A stretch of 34,426 nucleotides of DNA from an uncultured Lachnoclostridium sp. (GTDB lineage: Bacteria > Bacillota > Clostridia > Lachnospirales > Lachnospiraceae), in assembly GCA_946499505.1 (NCBI GenBank), contig CAMMSL010000024.1, positions 1 to 34,426 of the forward strand, given 5' to 3'. The notes under the pieces were generated by a model. The model worked only from the letters and a program-made list of their open reading frames with translations, searched no databases and was not told the origin of the DNA. The position numbers and the translations under genes are program-made. The stretch's first letter is position 1. Every line of letters begins with the position of its first letter. Shown here piece by piece: positions 1-8,353 of the stretch.

Positions 1-410
1 TGAGTTCAGCAAAACATTTTACAGAAGTATTGATCGGGGGAAAGGTATATACTCTCAGTGGATTTGAAGGCGAAGAATATCTGCAGAAAGTATCCTCCTA
101 TCTGAATCACAAGATAACAGAATGTGCGAACAGTGAGGGATACAGAAAACAGAGCGCTGATACCAGAAATGTACTTCTCGCCCTGAATATTGCGGATGAC
201 TATTTTAAGGCAAAAAAACAGGGAGATTCTCTTGAGAATGATATTGAACTGAAGGATAAGGAAATGTATGATCTGAAACACGAGCTGATTTCCGCACAGA
301 TCAAACTTGAGAATGCTGAGAAAGAGCTTGCAAAGATCAAAGATGAAAACAATGACCTGCAGATGCAGATCGTAAAGCTCGAAACCGAGATGAAAAACCG
401 TAGAAGATAA
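1..410 (+). CDS. zapA: Cell division protein ZapA (missing first base of start codon)
   Basis: ZapA is a small cytosolic protein that binds FtsZ and promotes Z-ring bundling. The family is recognised from the N-terminal stretch with the IGGKVYTLSG motif followed by EEYLQKVSSYLN, and from the long heptad-rich helix in the second half (about residues 65-135) typical of the ZapA coiled coil. The window opens with TG followed in frame by Ser-Ser-Ala-Lys-His-Phe-Thr-Glu-Val, so the true ATG almost certainly begins one base before the window. The first in-frame start codon inside the window is a TTG at 30, which would cut into the conserved beta strand and is unlikely to be the real start. The protein would be about 136 residues. 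A hairpin terminator follows at 429-458, so it probably ends its transcription unit. Confidence 0.9.
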   Translation, partial: SSAKHFTEVLIGGKVYTLSGFEGEEYLQKVSSYLNHKITECANSEGYRKQSADTRNVLLALNIADDYFKAKKQGDSLENDIELKDKEMYDLKHELISAQIKLENAEKELAKIKDENNDLQMQIVKLETEMKNRRR

Positions 411-428
411 GTAGAAGATAACTAATAA

Positions 429-458
429 AGGCTGTCCTAATCGACAGCCTGTTTCATT
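429..458 (+). terminator. Intrinsic terminator after zapA
   Basis: An 8-bp perfect stem (AGGCTGTC / GACAGCCT, 429-436 and 443-450) encloses a 6-base loop and is followed by a T-rich run. It sits 18 bases after the zapA stop and 31 bases before the next start. Confidence 0.8.
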
Positions 459-488
459 AATAGAGAGAAAAGGACATAATTCGACAAT

Positions 489-2954
489 ATGACAGACAGA
501 AAGATAGAAATCCTTTCGCCGGCAGGCTCCTATGCTGCATTTAAGGCCGCTCTGAAAGCAGGAGCTGATGCCGTCTATATCGGCGGGGCCAGATTCGGAG
601 CCAGAGCCTATGCGGAAAATTTTGCAGAAGAAGAATTGATACAGACGATCCGCGAGGCTCATTTTTATGACAGAAAACTTTATCTCACTGTAAATACCCT
701 GCTCAAAGAGGAGGAGATTGACTGTTTATACGACTATCTTGCCCCCTATTATGAAAACGGGCTGGACGCTGTGATCGTGCAGGACGTGGGTGTCGCTGAA
801 TATATCCGCAGATATTTTCCGGGGCTTGACATACACGCCAGCACGCAGATGACTATCACGGGAGCTCTCGGAGCAAAATTCGTTGAATCTCAAGGCATTA
901 CACGTGTTGTACCTGCACGAGAACTGTCACTGGAAGAGATTCGCCAAATCCGCCGTGAAACAGATCTTGAAATTGAGTGTTTCGTGCACGGAGCTCTCTG
1001 TTACTGTTATTCCGGGCAATGCCTCTTAAGCAGTATGATCGGAGGCCGGAGTGGCAACAGAGGACAATGTGCCCAGCCATGCAGACTGCCTTACACGTTT
1101 GATGAGAAAAAGAAATATTATTTAAGTCCAAAAGACATCTGTACTTTGGAGATCATACCGGATCTTATCGAAGCAGGAATTGATTCATTCAAAATTGAAG
1201 GGCGCATGAAAAAGCCGGAATATGTAGCCGGGGTAACCGCTCTTTACCGCAAGTATACCGATATGTATCTTGACAGTGGAAGAAAGAATTTCCACATTCT
1301 TCCGGAAGACCGTGAGATGCTTATGGACCTTTACAACCGGGGCGGCTCCTCGACCGGTTATTTCCAGATGAGGAACGGCAGAGAAATGATGTCCCTCAAT
1401 CGGCCGAATCATGCCGGAGTTCCTGCAGTAAAAGTACAGTATCAGAAAGGACGGGAAGTACATGCTCTGGCAGTCACGAATCTGAATGCTGGCGACGTGC
1501 TTGAGATTACCGGCGGAAAAAGTAACTACACACTGGGAAAACCGGTCAAAAAAGGGGAAGTGCTCACTTTTCTTGTTCAGAAACAGATTCGTCTTTCAAA
1601 GGGCTTACTGCTGAACCGCATTCGAAATGAATCCCTTCTGCAGCGCATAGACGCCGATATTATCGGAAATAAACTGCAGAGGCTGGCAGACGGTAGTCTT
1701 ACAATAAAAGTTGGGAGTCCTGCCCGTCTGTTTGTATGTTCCGGCGGAGCGTCTTTTCAGGTCTTCACCGACGAACCGGTACAGCCCGCACAGAACCGTC
1801 CAATGGACCAGGAGCGTATTTGCGCACAGATCAGAAAGACAGGCAACTCCAAATTCTACTTTAACGAGCTCTCTGTTGAAATGGATGACAATATTTTTGT
1901 GCCTGTCCAGCAGCTTAATTTCCTGCGCCGCAGTGCCCTTGAAGGTTTAAAAGAGCAGTTGTTATCCCGATATCTCAGGAAACCGGGATGTTCTCCGGCA
2001 GACTCCAGCCACAGAAACTGTCCAGATACTGCCCTAAATTCGAATAGGAGTATAGAAACAAGTACAGAACAGGCAGGTTCAGAAAGCTGGATTCCCCATT
2101 TTTCCATCTATGCAGAATCTGCAGAACAGCTTAAAGCCGCAGCATTCTATATTTCAGAAAAACACCTTGTTCCGGTCCGAATGTATCTGGGTACAGATGT
2201 ACAGACAGCCCTGATGAGAGAAAACGGAAACGGGCAGGTTTCCAGTTTTCTCAGTCTGATCAGAGAAAATAAAGTTGAGATCATAGCCGCAATGCCTCAC
2301 ATCCTGCGCAGTACGGAAACCGCGTTAGCCGACAGACTTCTAAATGCAGCGGACCGTTTCACTACCGATGGTATCCTGATCCGCAATTGCGAGGAGTTTC
2401 AGCTGCTCAGAGAACGGGGATTTGACAAAAAGATAATTCTGGACCATAATTTATATGTGTTTAACCGATTTGCGAAAAAATTCTGGAATGCTCTCGGAAT
2501 TTCAGACTTCACCGCACCTTTGGAACTGAATGCCGGCGAACTGTCCCGGCTATGCTTAAGTGACTGCGAATTGGAAATCTACGGCAGGGCACCGGTCATG
2601 GTATCTGCCCAGTGCCTTTTTAAAACATCCGGAAAGTGCCGAAAACAATCGGATATTTCCAGCATTACGGACCGCTGTTCCAGCAGTTTTCCTGTACGGG
2701 CGTACTGTGATTTCTGCTACAATGTAATTTATAATGACCGTCCGACTTGTCTTGCTGCTGATGTAGAAGAGATCCGCCGCCTCAGGCCACAGCTCTTACG
2801 GATCAGATTCAGCACAGAAACACCGGATCAGGTAAACGATGTACTTGCTATGGTACAGAATTCCTTTATGGGAAGTACGGATACTTCCGGATCCACTTCT
2901 TATGAACAGAGATCCGAATTTACACAAGGTCATTTTAGAAAAGGTATTCTGTAA
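489..2954 (+). CDS. U32 family protein, probable RlhA/TrhP-type RNA hydroxylation factor
   Basis: This belongs to peptidase family U32, members of which (RlhA, TrhP, UbiU/V) hydroxylate RNA or quinone precursors rather than acting as proven proteases. The U32 signature runs from E163 (ECFVHGALC to GQC). Cys171, Cys178, Cys194 and Cys218 are spaced like the Fe-S ligands described for UbiU/UbiV; that assignment is by analogy. The N-terminal half is a TIM-barrel-like domain (ILSPAGS, ADAVYIGG). The middle (about 300-480) matches the extra region found in long RlhA-like proteins. The C-terminal third contains a second cysteine group (709, 717, 740, 743). At 821 residues it is longer than E. coli RlhA (about 650). 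The tail after residue 790 is Ser/Thr-rich and poorly structured. The start is preceded by AAAGGA at a long distance. Its exact RNA target cannot be read from sequence. Confidence 0.85.
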   Translation: MTDRKIEILSPAGSYAAFKAALKAGADAVYIGGARFGARAYAENFAEEELIQTIREAHFYDRKLYLTVNTLLKEEEIDCLYDYLAPYYENGLDAVIVQDVGVAEYIRRYFPGLDIHASTQMTITGALGAKFVESQGITRVVPARELSLEEIRQIRRETDLEIECFVHGALCYCYSGQCLLSSMIGGRSGNRGQCAQPCRLPYTFDEKKKYYLSPKDICTLEIIPDLIEAGIDSFKIEGRMKKPEYVAGVTALYRKYTDMYLDSGRKNFHILPEDREMLMDLYNRGGSSTGYFQMRNGREMMSLNRPNHAGVPAVKVQYQKGREVHALAVTNLNAGDVLEITGGKSNYTLGKPVKKGEVLTFLVQKQIRLSKGLLLNRIRNESLLQRIDADIIGNKLQRLADGSLTIKVGSPARLFVCSGGASFQVFTDEPVQPAQNRPMDQERICAQIRKTGNSKFYFNELSVEMDDNIFVPVQQLNFLRRSALEGLKEQLLSRYLRKPGCSPADSSHRNCPDTALNSNRSIETSTEQAGSESWIPHFSIYAESAEQLKAAAFYISEKHLVPVRMYLGTDVQTALMRENGNGQVSSFLSLIRENKVEIIAAMPHILRSTETALADRLLNAADRFTTDGILIRNCEEFQLLRERGFDKKIILDHNLYVFNRFAKKFWNALGISDFTAPLELNAGELSRLCLSDCELEIYGRAPVMVSAQCLFKTSGKCRKQSDISSITDRCSSSFPVRAYCDFCYNVIYNDRPTCLAADVEEIRRLRPQLLRIRFSTETPDQVNDVLAMVQNSFMGSTDTSGSTSYEQRSEFTQGHFRKGIL

Positions 2955-2989
2955 CGGAATACCGGAGATAACAAATAAATGGTGATAAT

Positions 2990-4456
2990 ATGACAAACAT
3001 TATAATCCAACTTTCAAAATACCTGATCATTGTCCTTATGGCAGTATATACCTTTTCCTGTTTTTCCATTTTTACCAGGAATTATGAGGACGAGGAGAAG
3101 AGAGTACTGATCCGTCAGGATGTACTGCTCTTTCTGATACAGTTTGTCGCATTTGGCACGATGTACCTTGCCACAGAAGACATGCGCATTCTGTTTTTGT
3201 ATGCGGCGCTTGCCGTCGTACTGCTTGCCGTCATACTCTTATATAATCTGATCTACCCGAATGTATCCCGGTTGGTCGTCAATAATATGTGTATGCTGAT
3301 CACCGCAGGTATGATCATGATCACACGTCTGTCTGCGGATAATCCTTCCCCCTATGGAAGTGCGATCCGCCAGCTGATTTTTGTCGTTCTGGGAATCACA
3401 TTCGGACTTGTTGTTCCGGTCTTGATCCGTAAACTTACCTTTCTTGATAAATGGACCTATGTCTATGCGGCTGTCGGCGGGGCAGCACTGCTTGCTGTCG
3501 CACTGTTTGCGCCAAAGTCCGGCGGCGCAAATCTGGGATTCGAAATCGCAGGAATCAATGTACAGCCCTCTGAGTTTGTAAAAATACTTTTTGTATTCTA
3601 TGTTGCCGCCAGTCTCAATAAGTCAAGAGAATTTAAGAATGTCGTTGTGACAACGGCAGTTGCTGCCGCACACGTCCTCATTCTTGTCATTTCAACAGAT
3701 CTCGGAGCTGCGTTGATCTTTTTCGTAGTTTATCTGGTCATGCTCTATGTGGCCACAAGACAGCCGCTTTATGCAGCCGCCGGCCTCGGGGCCGGGGCAT
3801 TGGCTGCAGTTGCCGGCTATCATTTGTTCAGCCATATCAAGGTCAGAGTTGAAGCATGGCAGGATCCGATCGGAACATACAGCGGCAGCGGATATCAGGT
3901 CGCACAGTCTCTGTTTGCAATCGGAACAGGCAGCTGGTTCGGGACAGGCCTTTTTCAGGGACAGCCTGACACGATCCCTGTAGCGGAAACAGACTTTATT
4001 TTCTCAGCGATCACAGAGGAGATGGGAGTGATTTTTTCTCTCTGCATCATCCTGATCTGTGTGAGCTGTTATGTTATGTTTCTTAATATTGCAATGGAAC
4101 TTCACAATCGTTTTTATAAATACGTTGCCCTGGGACTCGGCACCTGCTATATCTTCCAGGTGTTTCTCCAGATCGGCGGCGTGACCAAATTCATTCCTTC
4201 CACCGGTATGACACTTCCGTTTGTAAGTTACGGAGGAAGCTCAATGCTCAGCACCATGATCATGTTCGGCATCATCCAGGGGTTGTATATCCTGCGGGAG
4301 GATGAAGAAGAAAAACTAGAAAAAGAAAGGGAGTCAAGAGATGGCTTGGGAAGAACAACGCCCCGAAAGACCAGAAAGGCGCCAAAGAGCGGGCCGAAAT
4401 TCGAAGAAGTCCCCAGACAGAGGACGCGCAAAAAGCAAAGAACGCACTCGAAATAG
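2990..4456 (+). CDS. SEDS-family peptidoglycan glycosyltransferase (FtsW/RodA/SpoVE)
   Basis: SEDS proteins polymerise glycan strands from lipid II at the membrane and work with a class B PBP. The sequence has about ten hydrophobic segments, the QPSEFVK motif, the STDLGAAL motif with Asp237 at the position of the catalytic aspartate of RodA/FtsW, the ETDFIFSAITEE motif, and the terminal PSTGMTLPFVSYGGSS signature. The first 140 residues add extra membrane segments, as in the long SEDS proteins of clostridia. The last 50 residues are highly charged (Lys/Arg/Glu) and predicted disordered. The final 116 bases overlap the start of the downstream PBP gene in another frame, so the two are certainly co-transcribed. 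Whether it is the divisome, elongation or sporulation member cannot be settled from sequence. Confidence 0.93.
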   Translation: MTNIIIQLSKYLIIVLMAVYTFSCFSIFTRNYEDEEKRVLIRQDVLLFLIQFVAFGTMYLATEDMRILFLYAALAVVLLAVILLYNLIYPNVSRLVVNNMCMLITAGMIMITRLSADNPSPYGSAIRQLIFVVLGITFGLVVPVLIRKLTFLDKWTYVYAAVGGAALLAVALFAPKSGGANLGFEIAGINVQPSEFVKILFVFYVAASLNKSREFKNVVVTTAVAAAHVLILVISTDLGAALIFFVVYLVMLYVATRQPLYAAAGLGAGALAAVAGYHLFSHIKVRVEAWQDPIGTYSGSGYQVAQSLFAIGTGSWFGTGLFQGQPDTIPVAETDFIFSAITEEMGVIFSLCIILICVSCYVMFLNIAMELHNRFYKYVALGLGTCYIFQVFLQIGGVTKFIPSTGMTLPFVSYGGSSMLSTMIMFGIIQGLYILREDEEEKLEKERESRDGLGRTTPRKTRKAPKSGPKFEEVPRQRTRKKQRTHSK

Positions 4457-5855
4457 AGAATTCGCCTGGATCACATATTTCTTTGTAATCCTGTTCATTG
4501 CGCTGATGGGCTATATCGTTTATTTCACCATTGCGCGTGCCGGCACATTTGTGAACAGTCCTTACAACCAGCGTCAGGATGCTTTCGCAAAAAGTGTAGT
4601 GCGCGGCAGCATTACTGACAGAAACGGTAATATCCTTGCCGAAACCCAGGTGGCCGATGATGGAACAGAGACAAGATACTATCCATATGGCTCTCTCTTT
4701 TCCCACGTGGTCGGATACAGCAATGACGAACTTGGGAAAACAGGGCTGGAGTCTGTTGAGAATTTTGAACTGCTTACATCAAATGCTTTTTTCATAGAAA
4801 AGATCCAGAATGAGTTCAATGGATCTAAAAACCAGGGAGATACGGTGGTAACTACGCTCGATGCAGATCTTCAGCAGGCAGCGAGCGATGCGCTCGGCGA
4901 TTACAGGGGAGCAGTTGTTATCATGGAAGCGGATACAGGGAAAATACTCGCCATGGTATCAAAACCTGATTTTGATCCGAATGAAATTTCCGCCAACTGG
5001 GAAACCTTGAACACTGATGAACAGAACAGTCCCCTGCTGAATCGTGCAACCGGGGGCTCATATGCGCCCGGATCGGTATTTAAGATTGTCACAACACTGG
5101 CCTATATGAGACAATACAGCAATTACAGTGATTATTCCTATGATTGTACCGGATCGATCACAGAAGGCGATACAACGATTCCCTGTGCAGGAGGCAATGT
5201 ACACGGGTATGAAGATCTCCGGAGTTCTTTTGCGAACTCGTGTAATTCCTCGTTTGCAAATATCGGCCTGCAGCTCGATATTTCCGGATTCAGGGATACT
5301 GCAGAAGACCTGCTCTTTAATTCACAGCTCCCGAGCGTACTGGATTATACAAAGAGCTCATTCGTACTGAACGAGGATTCACCGACTTCAGAGATTATGA
5401 TGACTGCGATGGGACAGGGAAAAACGACCGTAAGTCCGTATCATATGGCTCTCATTACTCAGGCGATCGCCAACGGCGGTACATTGATGGATCCATATCT
5501 GGTAGATTCTGTCACAAATTATACCGGAACCGAGGTGCGCCGCAATGTTCCTAAAAGCTATGCAAGGCTTATGACTTCTGACGAAGCCTCCCAACTGAAA
5601 GATTATATGTCTGCAGTCGTGGAAGAGGGTACGGGTTCTGTACTTTCCGGCCGGTCTTATACAGTAGCCGGAAAAACAGGAACTGCCGAATATAGTTCTG
5701 AGAGCAGTGACAGGACACACTCCTGGTTTACCGGTTTTACGAATGTCGACAATCCGGAGCTGGTCATCACCGTGATCACAGAAGGATCAGACGGAAGCGC
5801 CGGCGGAAAGGCTGTTTCCATAGCAGGGACAATACTTGACTCTTATTACAATTAA
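4341..5855 (+). CDS. Class B penicillin-binding protein (peptidoglycan transpeptidase)
   Basis: This is a D,D-transpeptidase of the PBP2/PbpA type, which cross-links peptidoglycan made by the SEDS partner encoded just upstream. All three active-site motifs are present: SxxK at Ser245-Lys248 (PGSVFK), SxN at Ser300-Asn302 and KTG at 445-447. A basic N-terminal tail of about 40 residues is followed by one membrane anchor (about 42-65), then a short PBP dimerisation region (VVRGSITDRNGNILA) and the transpeptidase domain to residue 504. Only a compact dimer domain is present, as in actinobacterial PbpA-like PBPs. I chose ATG 4341 because AAAGGGAG lies 8-14 bases upstream and a later start would cut the membrane anchor. 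The start lies 116 bases inside the upstream gene. Confidence 0.93.
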   Translation: MAWEEQRPERPERRQRAGRNSKKSPDRGRAKSKERTRNREFAWITYFFVILFIALMGYIVYFTIARAGTFVNSPYNQRQDAFAKSVVRGSITDRNGNILAETQVADDGTETRYYPYGSLFSHVVGYSNDELGKTGLESVENFELLTSNAFFIEKIQNEFNGSKNQGDTVVTTLDADLQQAASDALGDYRGAVVIMEADTGKILAMVSKPDFDPNEISANWETLNTDEQNSPLLNRATGGSYAPGSVFKIVTTLAYMRQYSNYSDYSYDCTGSITEGDTTIPCAGGNVHGYEDLRSSFANSCNSSFANIGLQLDISGFRDTAEDLLFNSQLPSVLDYTKSSFVLNEDSPTSEIMMTAMGQGKTTVSPYHMALITQAIANGGTLMDPYLVDSVTNYTGTEVRRNVPKSYARLMTSDEASQLKDYMSAVVEEGTGSVLSGRSYTVAGKTGTAEYSSESSDRTHSWFTGFTNVDNPELVITVITEGSDGSAGGKAVSIAGTILDSYYN

Positions 5856-5878
5856 TATGCTGTGAAAGAAGAACGCTT

Positions 5879-6223
5879 ATGCAGATGAAATTTTACTGTG
5901 ATCTGTATGTCAGTGAATGCTGGCAGAAAAAAAAGGAAAAAATAATAAAAAAGCTGAAAAGAAACCGGATTCAGCCGCAGGTCTATGTGGTCGCCCTGTC
6001 TCAGGGAGACCAGAACGAGCTCGAATTCTTCTCCAGCATTCTTTTAAAGCAGCATGTATTTGATAACACCGAAGTTTTTGTTGTCGGAATCGCGAATGGA
6101 TATGACGAATCCCTTTTTATGGTCAGAGATATCACAGAACAGATATACGCTGAAACAGGGACGGCTGATCTCAGAAAATATATCCTGGAGCGCCAGAAAG
6201 AATATGTAAAGGCAGGGCAGTAG
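5879..6223 (+). CDS. Conserved protein of unknown function, 114 aa
   Basis: I do not recognise a named family. The protein is soluble in appearance, with a very basic segment (KKKEKIIKKLKRNR, residues about 18-31) followed by an alternating beta/alpha pattern (VYVVALS, EVFVVGIANGYDES). It has no signal peptide or membrane segment. It lies 23 bases after the PBP gene and 5 bases before the DUF2953 gene, so it is likely part of the same unit and may serve the envelope or sporulation. The ATG at 5885 is an alternative start. Coding status is supported by a long open frame, tight spacing on both sides and absence of another frame. Confidence 0.75.
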   Translation: MQMKFYCDLYVSECWQKKKEKIIKKLKRNRIQPQVYVVALSQGDQNELEFFSSILLKQHVFDNTEVFVVGIANGYDESLFMVRDITEQIYAETGTADLRKYILERQKEYVKAGQ

Positions 6224-6228
6224 TTCAG

Positions 6229-7233
6229 ATGTTACATATTATTTTGCTCATTTTAAAAATAATCGGATTTCTGATCCTGGGAATACTGGCGCTTGTCCTT
6301 CTTCTGACAGCGGTAATTCTGCTGACTCCCTTTGTCTACGGACTGGAATTCTCTGTAGATAACAGTCTGGAAAGCGCTAAAGGCCGCATCCGGTTCCACT
6401 GGCTGATGCACCTTATATCAGGCGAGGTACGTTACGAAGACGGCTCCTTTGACTGGCATATACGTGCCGCATGGAAGAAACTTGGAGATGAAGCCGACGG
6501 ATCATATAGGAATAATGCTGACGGTCATATAGTCGCTGATAACACACAGATCAGTAAAGAGAATGATCGAGCGGATAACCGGGCGGCTGATCGTATGGGC
6601 GATCATAAGCCTGTTCGTACAGAGAAAACAGCAGATGAGACAGCAGATAATGCAGCGGATGAAGAAGAAAAGCCGACGCATGAATTGGAAAGTTCCCCAA
6701 AATCCAGTCCGGATCCCCATATACGGAGTATTACTGACAAAAATGTCTCACCCAAAAGACGGACAGACAATAAAAAAATATCCGGCTTTTATGAAAGATT
6801 TAAGAAGATTCCGGAAAAGATAAAATATACTTTCCGCAAGATATGTGATAAGATAAGAACATTGAGGAAGAAAAAGGACAGAATTGCGGCTTTTCTCAGG
6901 AACAGTACGCATCAGAATGCGTTCTCCCGCCTGATAAAAGAATTAAAACGGCTGTTACATTTTCTAAAGCCTTCAGGTGGTTCTGTGGATCTTGAGTTTG
7001 GCTTTAGTGATCCGTCTTATACAGGATACACGCTTGCCGGCATCAGTATGATCTATCCGATGATCGGTGAGTATACACAGATCAAACCAGATTTTGAACA
7101 CAAAGTATTAAAGGGAAATGTATTTATAAAAGGAAAGGTTCGTATTTTATACGGACTGATCTTTGCATGGAATATGTTCTGGGATAAAAATGTCCGGGTG
7201 ACATATCGGCATATACGTAAATTCAAATTATAA
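6229..7233 (+). CDS. DUF2953 domain membrane protein (YtfI-like)
   Basis: A hydrophobic N-terminus (about residues 3-38) is followed by a beta-rich segment (YGLEFSVDNSLESAKGRIRF), a long acidic, low-complexity linker (about 85-185, rich in Ala-Asp and Glu), a basic stretch (KKIPEKIKYTFRKICDKI) and a C-terminal domain with the DLEFGFSDPSYTGY motif typical of DUF2953. In Bacillus subtilis the equivalent ytfI precedes ytfJ/gerW, and the same pairing is seen here 58 bases downstream. The family has no proven biochemical role; association with spore formation is inferred from the neighbour. The start at 6229 overlaps the end of the upstream ribosome-loading region, which suggests translational coupling. 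Confidence 0.83.
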   Translation: MLHIILLILKIIGFLILGILALVLLLTAVILLTPFVYGLEFSVDNSLESAKGRIRFHWLMHLISGEVRYEDGSFDWHIRAAWKKLGDEADGSYRNNADGHIVADNTQISKENDRADNRAADRMGDHKPVRTEKTADETADNAADEEEKPTHELESSPKSSPDPHIRSITDKNVSPKRRTDNKKISGFYERFKKIPEKIKYTFRKICDKIRTLRKKKDRIAAFLRNSTHQNAFSRLIKELKRLLHFLKPSGGSVDLEFGFSDPSYTGYTLAGISMIYPMIGEYTQIKPDFEHKVLKGNVFIKGKVRILYGLIFAWNMFWDKNVRVTYRHIRKFKL

Positions 7234-7291
7234 GTTTGATCATTCAATGCTTTAAACAGATTCAGAAAAGTCATATGAGGAGGACAAAAAA

Positions 7292-7693
7292 ATGGCTGAA
7301 GAAAATAATAGCTTCAAAACAACACTGGAATCACTGTTCAGAGGAATGGACGGGGTCGTATCATCAAAAACTGTAGTCGGCGATGCGATCCATATAGGCG
7401 GAACGATCATTCTGCCGCTTGTCGATGTTTCTTTCGGTATCGGGGCAGGTGCTTTTTCCGGAGATAAGAAAGAGAAGGGCATGGGCGGAATCGGCGGAAA
7501 GATGTCTCCGAGTGCGGTAATCGTGATTCAGAACGGAAAGACAAGACTTGTGAATATCAAAAATCAGGATACGATCACCAAGATTCTTGATATGGTGCCG
7601 GATGTGATTGACCGATTCACGGCCGATAAAGAGGATAGAATGACAGAGAGGGATGTAATGGATATTCTCGATTCTGATGAGGAAGATAAATAA
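7292..7693 (+). CDS. gerW: GerW/YtfJ family sporulation protein
   Basis: GerW (YtfJ) is a forespore protein needed for normal spore germination in Bacillus subtilis. The family is recognised from the N-terminal segment (LESLFRGMDGVVSSKTVVGDAI), the IILPLVDVSFGIGAGAF core, the glycine-rich insertion (GMGGIGGKMSPSAVIVI) and the ending with acidic helix. At 133 residues it has the usual family length. AGGAGG lies at 7278-7283, with good spacing to the ATG at 7292. Its presence is one of the clues that the host forms endospores. The 58 bases upstream hold no promoter that I can identify. Confidence 0.92.
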   Translation: MAEENNSFKTTLESLFRGMDGVVSSKTVVGDAIHIGGTIILPLVDVSFGIGAGAFSGDKKEKGMGGIGGKMSPSAVIVIQNGKTRLVNIKNQDTITKILDMVPDVIDRFTADKEDRMTERDVMDILDSDEEDK

Positions 7694-7759
7694 TTGCGCG
7701 GAATATTCTTTCAGGCGCAGGCATAAGATATGTAAAGAGCTTTACTCGGAAGTGACAGC

Positions 7760-7897
7760 ATGAAAAAAGTATGCGGTTTTGCATTGTTCTGGACAGCAAT
7801 AGGAATGTTTATCATGATGCTGCTTCCGAATCTGGTATGGGGTGTCATACTCTCGATCATCTTTCTTGTGCTGGGATACAGGCTGTTCTGCTGTTGA
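7760..7897 (+). CDS. Small membrane protein, 45 aa, function unknown
   Basis: An ATG at 7760 opens a 45-codon frame ending TGA at 7895-7897. The product starts MKKVCGF, carries two hydrophobic stretches (about residues 8-22 and 25-40) separated by Pro-Asn, and ends Arg-Leu-Phe-Cys-Cys. GGAAGTG lies about 6 bases before the start. The composition (mostly hydrophobic, a basic N-terminus, a C-terminal Cys pair) is that of a genuine small membrane protein rather than chance, and I have the impression that similar small proteins exist in Lachnospiraceae, but I cannot check this. It follows gerW by 66 bases, so co-expression with gerW is possible. Confidence 0.6.
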   Translation: MKKVCGFALFWTAIGMFIMMLLPNLVWGVILSIIFLVLGYRLFCC

Positions 7898-7955
7898 GTA
7901 CGATGCCATACACGCGATACCGTACAGCTCACGCTGTCCGCTGTACCGGTCAGCG

Positions 7956-7998
7956 CAAAAATATAACCCCGGATCTGATTCCACAGTTCCGGGGTTAT
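7956..7998 (-). terminator. Intrinsic terminator for rpmB
   Basis: An 11-bp perfect stem (7963-7973 with 7988-7998, arms ATAACCCCGGA / TCCGGGGTTAT) is followed on the minus strand by ATATTTTT. It lies 31 bases beyond the rpmB stop. On the plus strand it also closes the region after the 45-residue ORF, so it may act in both directions. Confidence 0.85.
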
Positions 7999-8028
7999 TC
8001 CGTGTCTTTCAAATAGATCTTTGTCTGA

Positions 8029-8214
8029 TTACGCACGCTCTACACGTCCGGACTTCAGACAGGATGTACAAACATACATTTTTTTGGATCCGCCTTCTGT
8101 CTTAACTCTGACAGATTTTACATTTGATTTCCACATTTTCGGTGATCTTCTATGAGAGTGGCTTACATTGTTTCCAAAATGAGCACCCTTTTCACAAATA
8201 GCACATTTAGCCAT
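8029..8214 (-). CDS. rpmB: 50S ribosomal protein L28
   Basis: L28 is a component of the large ribosomal subunit. The 61-residue product starts MAKCAICEKG and contains the HSHRRSPKMWKSNVKSV core. Cys4, Cys7, Cys49 and Cys52 form two CxxC pairs, so this is the zinc-binding (C+) form rather than the cysteine-free paralogue. The start at 8214 is set by GGAGGT at 8221-8226 on the coding strand; an upstream ATG at 8256 would add 14 residues unlike any L28. A terminator lies just downstream and a good promoter just upstream, so it is monocistronic. It is divergent from the asp23-like gene, a common arrangement in Firmicutes. Confidence 0.96.
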   Translation of the reverse strand: MAKCAICEKGAHFGNNVSHSHRRSPKMWKSNVKSVRVKTEGGSKKMYVCTSCLKSGRVERA

Positions 8215-8265
8215 GACTGCACCTCCTAACAATCTGAACTGGTCATTTAGACTCATAACACTGAT

Positions 8266-8294
8266 ATTCTAGCAGAAACGTTTTAGCAATGCAA
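8266..8294 (-). promoter_or_regulatory. Sigma-A promoter of rpmB
   Basis: Read on the minus strand, TTGCAT (8294-8289) and TAGAAT (8271-8266) are separated by exactly 17 bases. The start codon of rpmB lies about 50 bases downstream. Confidence 0.65.
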
Positions 8295-8308
8295 GCATTT
8301 TTTAAAAA

Positions 8309-8353
8309 ATCACTTCAAAAAACGAATCATTGTTGTAAAATCAATGAAGTGAT
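8309..8353. repeat. 9-bp inverted repeat overlapping the asp23 promoter
   Basis: ATCACTTCA at 8309-8317 is repeated in inverted form (TGAAGTGAT) at 8345-8353. The right arm lies between the -35 and -10 boxes of the asp23-like promoter; the left arm lies upstream of the -35. This is the layout of an operator or of a DNA/RNA hairpin, but no regulator is known from the sequence. Confidence 0.45.

Noticed and set aside
6..662. Long minus-strand ORF across zapA and the U32 gene
   Set aside because: It lies antisense to two clearly recognised genes and its translation is low-complexity hydrophobic text with no family features.
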